From: Cellulophaga sp. RHA19
Lineage (GTDB): Bacteria; Bacteroidota; Bacteroidia; Flavobacteriales; Flavobacteriaceae
Direction of reading: 5' to 3'
Length of the DNA stretch: 64,000 bases
Assembly: GCF_002813425.1 (NCBI RefSeq)
Contig: NZ_PHUL01000001.1
Coordinates: 744,001-808,000, forward strand
Shown here: piece by piece, positions 8,294 to 16,035 of the stretch
Layout: every line of letters starts with the position of its first letter
Numbering within the stretch: the stretch's first letter is position 1
Position numbers and translations under genes: made by a program
Notes under the pieces: generated by a model
Told to the model about the DNA's origin: nothing
Databases searched by the model: none
Seen by the model: only the letters and a program-made list of their open reading frames with translations

Positions 8294-8859
8294 TTGAAAA
8301 ATAAAAAGGAATATCCGTCTTTATAGTTTCGTTACTTGTCATCGGAATTACAATTCTGACTGTTTATCTGACTGGCGAAAATTATAACCGAAATGTAACG
8401 TCGAATTTATATTTATCGTTATCCATAATTGGAACAGCACTTTTCTTGTTTATGACTTATGGCCTTTACAAAGGAATTGGATTAAAAGACAATTTTCCTA
8501 AATTTAGAGAATTTAAGACTGGAGATTTTATTGCACAATCTGGAACTGCACCTGATTTGCCAAGTATAGAAGTTGGAGACGGAATTGGTGGATTAATAAT
8601 GTCGATTCTACTCTGGATTGGAATGACTATTATAATCTTCCTTCTTCTGATTTTGCTGGAGGCATTTTTTTGGATTTCGATTTTTATAATTTTAGCAATG
8701 CTTTATTGGGTGTTTTTTCGAGCTTTAAAATTTGTGTTTTCAAAATCAACAGAAACGAAAGGAGATATCGGAATTTCTGCAATTTATTCGTTGACTTATA
8801 CTATATTGTATTTAGGTTGGATATTTGGAATTGTTTATCTGACTGAAATATTCAGATGA
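8294..8859 (+). pseudogene. Frameshifted membrane protein (cassette 10)
   Basis: Continuous coding sequence runs in one frame from about 8305 to the stop at 8859. It encodes several membrane helices, but that frame has a TAA at 8302 and no good start. A start fitting the other cassettes lies at TTG 8294 in a second frame (LKNKKEYPSL then stop). Joining the two near the T run at 8319-8322, where one base seems missing, gives a plausible N-terminal helix (FIVSLLVIGITILTVY). An internal TTG at 8446 would lose that helix. A real frameshift or a read error are both possible. Family unknown. Confidence 0.6.
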
Positions 8860-8868
8860 AAAGCCTGA

Positions 8869-9006
8869 TGGCTAACAATGCATATATTTTATTGCTTGGT
8901 TCTAGCCTGCTTACGAAAGTCCTCGCGGACTTTCTATCTGTGTTTTATTTGCTAGCTTTAGTGCTTAATACACGCAACGAAATCATACACAAAAACACTA
9001 CTAACG
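8869..9006 (+). repeat. attC-like site J (right box lost)
   Basis: The left box TGGCTAAC (8869-8876) is the reverse complement of GTTAGCCA at 8266-8273. The interior matches sites H and K, with a tip hairpin GAAAGTCC / GGACTTTC. The right side reads CATACACAAAAAC then ACTACTAACG, where other sites have GTTGTAGCAC. The GTT core is therefore missing and the site should be inactive. Confidence 0.6.
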
Positions 9007-9008
9007 AA

Positions 9009-9581
9009 TTGAAAAAACGATTTTTACTAATACTCGGAGTCCTGATTATACTAGTTATTGGGTTTTTCCTATCTAAAAAAATCAATCTGAATCCGAATTA
9101 TGAAGTCGGACAAAAAATTGATAGTCTGAACGGAGTTGCTGTTTATTATAATGGCGGAGTTGGAAATGTGGACGGAAGAGCCTTAGCAGAAGATGGTTAT
9201 AATATTGGACTGAAATACCAATGTGTAGAATTCGTAAAAAGATATTATTACGAGGAACTAAATCACAAAATGCCTGACAGTTATGGACACGCAAAAGACT
9301 TTTTCAACTCACGAATTAAGGACGGAGAATTAAACAAACAGCGCAATTTAAAGCAGTATACAAATCCAAGTAAATCCAAACCGAAAAAAAATGATTTAAT
9401 AATTTACTCAGGAACTGCTCTGAACAAATATGGACACGTTTCTATAGTATCTAAAGTAACCGAAAACGAAATTGAGATTATTCAACAAAATCCAGGACCA
9501 TTCGGAAAATCAAGAGAAGCATATGGCTTGATAAATGAGGACGGAGAATGGAAAATAAAAAATGACCGGATTTTAGGTTGA
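9009..9581 (+). CDS. CHAP-domain hydrolase with N-terminal membrane anchor (cassette 11)
   Basis: The 190-residue protein has an N-terminal hydrophobic helix (residues 3-20) and then a CHAP domain. The likely nucleophile is the Cys of YQCVEF (near residue 76) and the His is in GHVSIV (near residue 149). CHAP amidases or peptidases cut peptidoglycan cross-links or glutathionylspermidine; a wall hydrolase is likely here. I chose TTG 9009. A longer frame from 8856 would run through the attC-like site and overlap the previous gene. It could act as a toxin or a remodelling enzyme; the sequence does not decide. Confidence 0.7.
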   Translation: MKKRFLLILGVLIILVIGFFLSKKINLNPNYEVGQKIDSLNGVAVYYNGGVGNVDGRALAEDGYNIGLKYQCVEFVKRYYYEELNHKMPDSYGHAKDFFNSRIKDGELNKQRNLKQYTNPSKSKPKKNDLIIYSGTALNKYGHVSIVSKVTENEIEIIQQNPGPFGKSREAYGLINEDGEWKIKNDRILG

Positions 9582-9605
9582 TTAAGAAAATAAGGAAAAG
9601 TGCTA

Positions 9606-9751
9606 TTTACAACTACATATATAATTTATTCCTAGTTCTAGCTTATTTACGAATCCCCAAGCGTCGGGACTAGCGGACTTTCTATCTGTGATTTATTTGC
9701 TAACTTTAGTGCATTAAACACACAACTATTCTTATACAAAAACGTTAGCAC
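9606..9751 (+). repeat. attC-like site K
   Basis: The left box TTTACAAC (9606-9613) does not match the start of its unit. The interior resembles sites H and J (ATATATAATTTATT, then TCTAGC or TTCTAGC), with a weak tip hairpin (TCCC / GGGA). The right side is CTTATACAAAAAC then GTTAGCAC (9744-9751). It is the last recognisable site of the array. Confidence 0.6.
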
Positions 9752-9762
9752 ACATTTAAGAA

Positions 9763-10156
9763 ATGATGAAATACATCAAAATATTAGTTCTGCTTTTAAC
9801 TTTATCTGTTTATGGACAAAATGCAACCGAAATAAAAACACCTGAAAATGCGAATGAGAAGTTTATAGAATTTATTGTAAAGAAAAAATTCTATGCGGAA
9901 AATCATTCACCAAATATATCTGATGAAAAATTGAGACCAATATTGACCGAAAAAATCAACCGACAAGAAATATCAAGAAGCAATAAGAATTGGACTTTTA
10001 AAATTTCCGGAAATGGAATTAGGATATGATTCTGAAGACAGAGAAAGGATTTTACTTTATTTTCAGGAAATAATGGACATAGTTGGACTTCAAAGTTCGA
10101 AAGGAAAGTTAAATAACTTTTATTATGGATTTGAACTAAATGAATTGAAAAAATAA
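9763..10156 (+). pseudogene. Frameshifted secreted protein (cassette 12)
   Basis: ATG 9763 opens a signal peptide (MMKYIKILVLLLTLSVYGQ) and reads to TGA at 10027-10029. In another frame, coding continues from about 10018 (LGYDSEDRERILLYF...) to TAA 10154-10156, ending NELKK. Together they make a protein of about 130 residues with one frameshift near 10010-10020. There is no attC-like site after the stop: the sequence GTGTGCTAAC expected from the unit start is absent. The array therefore ends with a damaged unit. Family unknown. Confidence 0.6.
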
Positions 10157-10269
10157 AACTGCTATACAGTCTAATACATTAGAAAATTACTGAACACATA
10201 AAATAGATTGACTTTACCACTAAAATTTATGCCAACAATAAATAGCCTTATAATAGGAGTATAAAATCT

Positions 10270-11409
10270 ATGTGTGAATTTAACTTAACCTTTTTTAACT
10301 TTATTATAATAGTATCTGTATTCATAGGTACTACGTTTGGGCTGTTATTAATATTTACAAAACGGATAAATAGAAAAGCGAACGTATTACTTGGTTTGGC
10401 AATGTTTATTATTATTTTTTGGAATGTTTGGGTATTGAGTTTAGATTTTGAAATAAGTAATTATTTCCCGTACTTTTATTTAATACCATTAAATTATTCT
10501 TTGGCGCTTGGTCCTTTATTATATTTTTATGTCAAAAAAATAACTAATTCAAGCTATCGTATTACTAAGAAAGATAGTATTCACTTTTTGCCATTATTAT
10601 TTGAGCTAATTATACATTCCATCATAAGTAGAGAAGCACTTGCAAATAATATTATTAGTGTTGAAACAGGTTCTTTTATAAAATTAATACCTATAGTTCA
10701 GTTTTTAGCAATTATTTCTATCATAACTTATAGTATTTATGCATTAAAATCAATAAAAAAATATCACTCTTGGTTAAACAAAAATTATAGTAATAGTGAT
10801 GCATATAGCTTAAGGTGGTTATATAGGTTACTTGTACTATTTGCCATACTTTGGTTTTTATGGACACCTTACACAATTATAGATTATTTAGTATTTAATT
10901 TTCAATTAGGCATAAGTGATTATTACCCAATTTATATATTACTGTCTATTGTAACTATTTGGATTAGTGCAGAGGCTTTTTTAAGACCAGAAATTATATT
11001 TCTTGAATCTAACAAACAAGAAAAAGGTAATCTTGAAAAAGAAGCCCAACCTGAAGAGATTATTGAAAAAGCACTTTGGTTAAAAGAACAAATGAAGACT
11101 AATCTTTTTTATATTAATTCAGAATTAACATTAAAATCTCTGGCAGATAATCTTAACATTCATCCAAATGTTTTGTCTAAAATAATAAACAATGGTTTGG
11201 GTAAAAACTTTTCCGATTTTGTAAATGAGTACCGTGTAAATGCTTTTATTGATAAATTAAATAGCGGCAATTATGATAATATAACACTATTGGGTATCTC
11301 TTTTGAATGTGGCTTTAATTCAAAAACAACTTTTAACCGAGTTTTTAAGAACATTAAGGGTATAACTCCTTTAGACTACAAAAAGTCAATAAAAAACACC
11401 TCTGCATAG
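10270..11409 (+). CDS. AraC-family regulator with N-terminal membrane domain
   Basis: The 379-residue protein has about seven hydrophobic segments in residues 5-240, then an AraC-type DNA-binding domain in the last 100 residues (LTLKSLADNLNIHPNVLSKIIN and GFNSKTTFNRVFK...GITPLDYKKS). Such 7TM-AraC proteins are common in Bacteroidota and probably sense envelope or small-molecule signals. The likely target is the serine hydrolase gene just downstream on the same strand, but that is inference from position. A stem-loop follows the stop. It starts 113 bases after the last cassette remnant, so it marks the array's end. Confidence 0.85.
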   Translation: MCEFNLTFFNFIIIVSVFIGTTFGLLLIFTKRINRKANVLLGLAMFIIIFWNVWVLSLDFEISNYFPYFYLIPLNYSLALGPLLYFYVKKITNSSYRITKKDSIHFLPLLFELIIHSIISREALANNIISVETGSFIKLIPIVQFLAIISIITYSIYALKSIKKYHSWLNKNYSNSDAYSLRWLYRLLVLFAILWFLWTPYTIIDYLVFNFQLGISDYYPIYILLSIVTIWISAEAFLRPEIIFLESNKQEKGNLEKEAQPEEIIEKALWLKEQMKTNLFYINSELTLKSLADNLNIHPNVLSKIINNGLGKNFSDFVNEYRVNAFIDKLNSGNYDNITLLGISFECGFNSKTTFNRVFKNIKGITPLDYKKSIKNTSA

Positions 11410-11417
11410 CTTAAAAT

Positions 11418-11444
11418 AAGTCCCATATTATAATATGGGGCTTT
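11418..11444 (+). terminator. Stem-loop terminator after AraC-type gene
   Basis: The palindrome CCCATATTATAATATGGG (11422-11439) is flanked by AAG on the left and CTTTT on the right, then a T-rich tail (TTTTCTTT). It fits an intrinsic terminator separating the regulator from the next gene. Confidence 0.65.
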
Positions 11445-11477
11445 TGATACTTTTCTTTAGTAGTATTTTTGTTGAAT

Positions 11478-11513
11478 CATTCAATCAAACATTCAATCAA
11501 ACATACAATCAAA
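11478..11513 (+). repeat. 12-bp tandem repeat, three copies
   Basis: CATTCAATCAAA occurs twice exactly and a third time with one change (CATACAATCAAA), directly before the start codon of the serine hydrolase gene. The period of 12 keeps any reading frame open. The repeat lies in the 5' leader. Confidence 0.8.
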
Positions 11514-11516
11514 TTT

Positions 11517-13154
11517 ATGAAATCAAATTATTACCTAATGCTTTTTGCTTGCTTAATACTATCTTGTAAGAATATAAAAAGCACAACATCTAAAAATTAT
11601 CAAGTAAAAGAAATCGAGAGCTTGTATTTTTCAAAAATTGATGTTGAAAAAATTAAACTTACACCAGATAATTATACAAATAACTTTACATTAAATAAAG
11701 ATGAATTTCTAAGCATTCATTTTGCTCTAGACAAGCCTCTAATTAAAAGTCTACAATTACTAGCACCAAACCTTACACAAGAACAATTATTAGATATAGG
11801 AAATTTTCAATTTTCATTTCTAATTGATGGGGAAATAATTTATGTAGAAAACCTAAATAAAGGAGCAGGGTTAAAAGCCTCTAAAACCGAAAAGCTAAAC
11901 CATACAATACGTCTTGCTGCACCAAAACAACTAGATTATTGGGGTTGGTTTATGTGGATAAAATTTATGAAACTAAATGGTGCAGAAGATTTGCTTAGTA
12001 AAAACAGTAATACTTTAAGTATAGAAGTGAGACCCTATATTAAACAGGATGACTTAAAAATAGGACCTATTTTGGCTAAGGGTAGTATTAATATAAATGC
12101 TGCTAAGGTACCAATAGATAAAAGTCTAATTTCAGTACAAAAAATACAACCTAATAGTGGCTGGGAATTATCAAAAGACAATTTTAATAATACAAAAATT
12201 AAAGATTTAAATAGAAAAATAGCTGAAGGCCGTTTTGAGAATATTAATGGTATTGTAGTTATAAAAGAAAATAAACTTTTAATTGAAGAATATTTTAATG
12301 GTGAAACCAGAAATAGTTTGCATGATCCAAGATCTGTGGGCAAAACTATTGCTTCAACAATGATGGGAATTGCAATTGAAGAGGGTTTTATAAAAAACGA
12401 ACACGTATTATTAAAAGACTTTTACAACTTAACATCATTTAAAAATTATAGTCCAAAAAAAGATTTTATAACTTTAAAATCCTTGTTAACAATGAGTTCT
12501 GGGCTTCTTGGTGATGATGATGATTACAGCAATCCTGGAAATGAAGAAAATATGTACCCAACAAAAAACTGGGTAAAGTTTACACTAGATTTACCTATGC
12601 AAAAAAGTAGATCTATAGGAAAAGACTACATTTATTTTACAGCTGGTGTAGTAATATTAGGAGATGTTATTCATAAATCTGTTCCTAATGGTTTAGTCTC
12701 TTATGCTGATGAAAAGTTATTTGCCCCTCTTGGTATTACTGATTACAAGTGGCAATATACACCGCAAAAAGTTGGTAATACTGCTGGTGGCATACAATTA
12801 AGAGCTATTGATTTTGCCAAATACGGACAATTATATAAGAATAAAGGGCTTTGGAATGGAAAGCAAGTTTTGAGTGAACAATGGGTTAAAAAAAGTTTAG
12901 ATAAACAAGTAAAACGACCAACTGAAAATGGTTACTATGGCTATTTATTTTGGAATAAAGTTTATAAATACAACAATAAAGAATATGAAGTCTCTTATTG
13001 TAGCGGTCGTGGAGGAAATAAAATTTTTATTTTTAAAGACATTCCTTTTGTTATTGTAATTACTTCTTCTGCATACAATAGTCCTAGAGCACACGCTAAT
13101 ATTGATAAAATGATGAATGAATATATACTACCTGCCATCATTAAGAAAAAATAA
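11517..13154 (+). CDS. Serine hydrolase lipoprotein (beta-lactamase-related)
   Basis: The 545-residue protein starts with a lipoprotein signal (LACLILSC-type, Cys17). It then has a long N-terminal region of about 220 residues without recognised motifs. A class-C beta-lactamase-like catalytic domain follows: S273-V-G-K276 as S-x-x-K, a Tyr motif near KDYIYFTAG, and a late GRGG stretch near the C-terminus in place of K/H-x-G. It is probably an envelope esterase, amidase or peptidase. I chose ATG 11517; an upstream TTG in frame would add the repeat-encoded HSIK repeats and destroy the signal. The preceding AraC-type gene may control it. Confidence 0.8.
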   Translation: MKSNYYLMLFACLILSCKNIKSTTSKNYQVKEIESLYFSKIDVEKIKLTPDNYTNNFTLNKDEFLSIHFALDKPLIKSLQLLAPNLTQEQLLDIGNFQFSFLIDGEIIYVENLNKGAGLKASKTEKLNHTIRLAAPKQLDYWGWFMWIKFMKLNGAEDLLSKNSNTLSIEVRPYIKQDDLKIGPILAKGSININAAKVPIDKSLISVQKIQPNSGWELSKDNFNNTKIKDLNRKIAEGRFENINGIVVIKENKLLIEEYFNGETRNSLHDPRSVGKTIASTMMGIAIEEGFIKNEHVLLKDFYNLTSFKNYSPKKDFITLKSLLTMSSGLLGDDDDYSNPGNEENMYPTKNWVKFTLDLPMQKSRSIGKDYIYFTAGVVILGDVIHKSVPNGLVSYADEKLFAPLGITDYKWQYTPQKVGNTAGGIQLRAIDFAKYGQLYKNKGLWNGKQVLSEQWVKKSLDKQVKRPTENGYYGYLFWNKVYKYNNKEYEVSYCSGRGGNKIFIFKDIPFVIVITSSAYNSPRAHANIDKMMNEYILPAIIKKK

Positions 13155-13198
13155 AGTCACTAACTAACACCGTTTATAATTTCTGCTTAATTAGCAAT

Positions 13199-13234
13199 AA
13201 TTTACCAATACCAAAATTTAGGTATTGGTAAATT
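13199..13234 (+). terminator. 14-bp perfect stem-loop
   Basis: AATTTACCAATACC is followed by an 8-base loop and GGTATTGGTAAATT, a perfect 14-bp inverted repeat 45 bases after the serine hydrolase stop. There is no T tract. It could be a terminator or an mRNA-end stabiliser. The remaining bases to 13420 hold nothing I recognise. Confidence 0.5.
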
Positions 13235-13420
13235 GTAACCTAAACCAACAATTAACATATAAAAAATTATATATCAGACTATTATACATCTTACATCTCT
13301 CTTACTATAGTAATTTAATAAACATTTTATTTTAATTGAAAATGACCATAAGCTTAAAATGTTAATTTAACTGTAACATTTTTATACCAATACAGTCTAC
13401 CTAAAAAACAACATTATTTT

Positions 13421-14062
13421 ATGAAAAAGGTTTTTTGGGTTATTATAGGAATTTTATCTACCCTTATTGGTTTATATCCAGTAATTTACTTTTTAATTGA
13501 CAGAAGATTTGGATTATTAGCTTCTAAGACTACCGAGCTATTAAATGATATTTTATGGAACATCGCTTTTTACGGGCATATAACACTTGGAGGAATAGCT
13601 TTATTAATAGGATGGCTACAATTTAGCCATAGGTTACGTTTAAAAAAGAAGAATTTACATAAATTACTAGGTAAAGTTTATATAATTTCTGTTTTCATAA
13701 GTGGATTTTGTGGACTTTACATTGCTCTTTACGCAACTGGAGGTATTAGCAGCATACTCGGCTTTTTTTCATTAGGTCTAGTTTGGCTAACCACCACTTT
13801 TATGGGATTTAAAGCAATAAAAAAAGGCAATCTTAATTTACATACAAGGTTTATGGTGTTAAGCTACGCTGCTTGCTTTGCTGCTGTAACATTAAGGATT
13901 TGGCTTCCTATATTAACCATTGCTATGGGAGATTTTGTAAGTGCATATAAAATTGTAGCTTGGCTATGTTGGGTTCCTAATATAATGGTTGCACTAATTA
14001 TTATAAAAAATAAAAACACAGAGCCAAATATTATTTTACAACAAAGCATTAACAAAGCTTAA
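13421..14062 (+). CDS. DUF2306 family membrane protein
   Basis: The 213-residue protein has about six hydrophobic segments. Typical DUF2306 features are present: HITLGGIALLIGWLQF, an HKLLGKVY stretch between helices, and HTRFMVLSYAACFAAVTLR near residue 140. The role of this family is not established. It stands alone, followed by a strong stem-loop shared with the convergent LRR gene. Confidence 0.8.
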   Translation: MKKVFWVIIGILSTLIGLYPVIYFLIDRRFGLLASKTTELLNDILWNIAFYGHITLGGIALLIGWLQFSHRLRLKKKNLHKLLGKVYIISVFISGFCGLYIALYATGGISSILGFFSLGLVWLTTTFMGFKAIKKGNLNLHTRFMVLSYAACFAAVTLRIWLPILTIAMGDFVSAYKIVAWLCWVPNIMVALIIIKNKNTEPNIILQQSINKA

Positions 14063-14143
14063 TTTATAAACTATTGCTGCAACTAATTTTATATGGCATT
14101 AAACAGTGATTTAAAACTATAGTTATACTTATCAAACTTTCTA

Positions 14144-14182
14144 ATATTAAAAACTTACTTTATAAAAGCAAGTTTTTAATAT
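14144..14182. terminator. Bidirectional terminator
   Basis: A perfect 13-bp inverted repeat, ATATTAAAAACTT and AAGTTTTTAATAT, with a 13-base loop. It lies between two convergent genes and gives T-rich tails in both directions. Confidence 0.65.
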
Positions 14183-14221
14183 CAGCTAGATACCCAAATA
14201 AAGCAAAGTAGTAAGTCTTTT

Positions 14222-14821
14222 CTAAATTATAGTAAACTCTATATTCTCCATGTCGCACTTATAAAATATACTGTCTATATAATTCTCAAATTTTGATGGT
14301 AACGTAACTTTTTTAAGCTTTTTATTACTTGCAAAACTTTGTTTTGGTATTTCTGTAATGTGCTCTGGTATAATTAGTTCTTCAAAATTATTTTCTGCAA
14401 AGCAATCGTTACTTATATTTTTTACAGATTTAGGTAAATTTAAACTAGTTAAAGCATTACCTACAAAACAAAACATTGGTAAAAATTCAACATTAGACTC
14501 AATTACAAGTTTTTCAATATTGTTACGTCCAAAGGCGCCACCACCTATTTTGTTTACTTTACTTGGTATTATTACCTCTTTTATTTCATTATCATAAAAA
14601 GCATCTTCCCCTATATATTCTAATAAGCTAGGCAATGTAACTGCTTCAATTCCTTTTTCGCAAAAAGCCTCTTTATAAATATAAAGTACAGGCTTATCAT
14701 TAATATAATCTGGTATACTAATGTTTTTAGCTTCTCCTACATAATTTAAAATAGCTATACCATTGCTAAACTGTCTAAAAGCGTAATCCTCATTAACTAA
14801 ATCTACAACTGATTCTTCCAT
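14222..14821 (-). CDS. BspA-type leucine-rich repeat protein
   Basis: The 199-residue protein is built from about six LRR_5 (BspA-like) repeats of 22-24 residues, with the pattern IPxxVxxIGxxAFxxNxIxxVxIP. There is no signal peptide, so it may stay in the cytoplasm, unlike surface BspA adhesins. Such proteins usually bind other proteins. The start MEESVVDL at 14821 has an AT-rich upstream region. No partner is evident from neighbours. Confidence 0.8.
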   Translation of the reverse strand: MEESVVDLVNEDYAFRQFSNGIAILNYVGEAKNISIPDYINDKPVLYIYKEAFCEKGIEAVTLPSLLEYIGEDAFYDNEIKEVIIPSKVNKIGGGAFGRNNIEKLVIESNVEFLPMFCFVGNALTSLNLPKSVKNISNDCFAENNFEELIIPEHITEIPKQSFASNKKLKKVTLPSKFENYIDSIFYKCDMENIEFTII

Positions 14822-15016
14822 AATTATTTTTTTGTAATTTTTACTTTTAATTAAAATATAGAGCCGTTAAAAATCTAACAGTTCTATTAATAATTATTAA
14901 ATGTAATTGGTTCTGCAAAAATCTTTTTAAAGCAGTTTGTTTTCGTAGTTATTCTTTTTGTATTCGTTAATTAACTCAAAATATGTAATTTTATCCCCAG
15001 TAAAAACTACGCTATT

Positions 15017-15901
15017 ATGATTAAAAAGAAGTCTGTAACTCTTATGGTATTAACGCTACTCATAAGTATAAATATTAAGGCACAAACATTAAAAGACAGC
15101 ACTATTTTTAGTTTTAAAGATGTAAACAACCTTGTAGCTAAAAAAACTAAAGAATACGGCGTAGAAAATGTACTTGTTATTGTAGATATAGACAATACCC
15201 TTTTAACCAGCAATGTAGACCTTGGCGGAGACATTTGGTACAATTGGCAAAGAGGTAAAATTAAAAATGCCATACCAACAAAAAAACAGAAAATTAAAAA
15301 CTGTTTTTATGAAGATGTTATTGGCTTGTTGTACGAGCTTGGCACAATGAAACTAACAGACTCTTTAATACCCAAATACCTTAGCAACTGGCAAAATAAT
15401 GGCACAACCGTATTTGCACTAACGTCTAGGAGCCCTAGATACAGAACCGCTACAGAAAGAGAACTACTAAAAAATGGCATAAATTTATCTAAATATCCTA
15501 TAACACAAATTGATGGCTCTAAAGCAGTTTACAATTATACATTAGATAGAGAAATGAGCTACAGAGACGGGCTTATGATGACCACAGGTATGAATAAGGG
15601 AGATATGATAGCGCATATATTGAGTAGAACAGGCAGGACATACAAGGCTATAATTTTTGTTGATGACTCTGAAAAAAATATAAAAGACGTTAAGAGTAAG
15701 TTTAAAGACAATACAGCTATAGATTTTACTGTTTTTTATTTTGATAAAATAGTTAGAGACAGAAAAATAGCAAACGGCGGTATACTTATTACAAAAAAGC
15801 AAGCAAAAAAAATGACTTCAGATTGGGAGAAGTTATCAAAAACATTAAACGATATTTTTCCTGGAAGAAATATTAAAAACAAATGCGTTAGTCCTAACTA
15901 A
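15017..15901 (+). CDS. Secreted HAD-like protein (DUF2608)
   Basis: A signal peptide (residues 1-22, ending NIKAQ) is followed by a HAD-type motif D57-I-D-N-T61 (DxDxT, the phospho-aspartate site). Later come a TSRSPRYR motif (motif II region) and FVDDSEKN (motif IV, acidic pair). This pattern fits DUF2608, predicted exported phosphatases. The last codons (NKCVSPN) lie in a 27-bp sequence repeated exactly after the next gene at 18424-18450, so the C-terminus may have been remade by a recombination event. The substrate is unknown. Confidence 0.75.
   Translation: MIKKKSVTLMVLTLLISINIKAQTLKDSTIFSFKDVNNLVAKKTKEYGVENVLVIVDIDNTLLTSNVDLGGDIWYNWQRGKIKNAIPTKKQKIKNCFYEDVIGLLYELGTMKLTDSLIPKYLSNWQNNGTTVFALTSRSPRYRTATERELLKNGINLSKYPITQIDGSKAVYNYTLDREMSYRDGLMMTTGMNKGDMIAHILSRTGRTYKAIIFVDDSEKNIKDVKSKFKDNTAIDFTVFYFDKIVRDRKIANGGILITKKQAKKMTSDWEKLSKTLNDIFPGRNIKNKCVSPN
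15874..15900 (+). repeat. 27-bp direct repeat, copy 1
   Basis: The sequence runs from TAAAAACAAATGCG to TTAGTCCTAACTA and is identical to 18424-18450. It contains a small dyad GTTAG-TC-CTAAC. It forms the 3' end of the HAD-like gene. Confidence 0.9.
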
Positions 15902-16035
15902 GGTATTTTTTTAGTTTCATCAAGTTTAATTTTATAATTTAGGAACTTTATTACACTAAAATTTACCATACAAGTACTTTGTATGTAATTTCATGTAAAA
16001 ATAAAGCCAAAACCAAATTTTAGAATTAACCACTA

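Noticed and set aside
8856..9008. Overlap of the CHAP protein gene with the previous gene
   Set aside because: The frame is open by chance through the site; the hydrophobic leader begins at TTG 9009.
1..10200. Prophage or conjugative element as source of the first 10 kb
   Set aside because: No phage, plasmid or transfer genes are present. The single-gene units with structured ends fit a cassette array better.
13162..13240. Decayed attC-like site after the serine hydrolase gene (CTAACACCGTTTATAATTTC resembles site H)
   Set aside because: No right arm or GTT box could be found; the nearby stem-loop is explained as a terminator.
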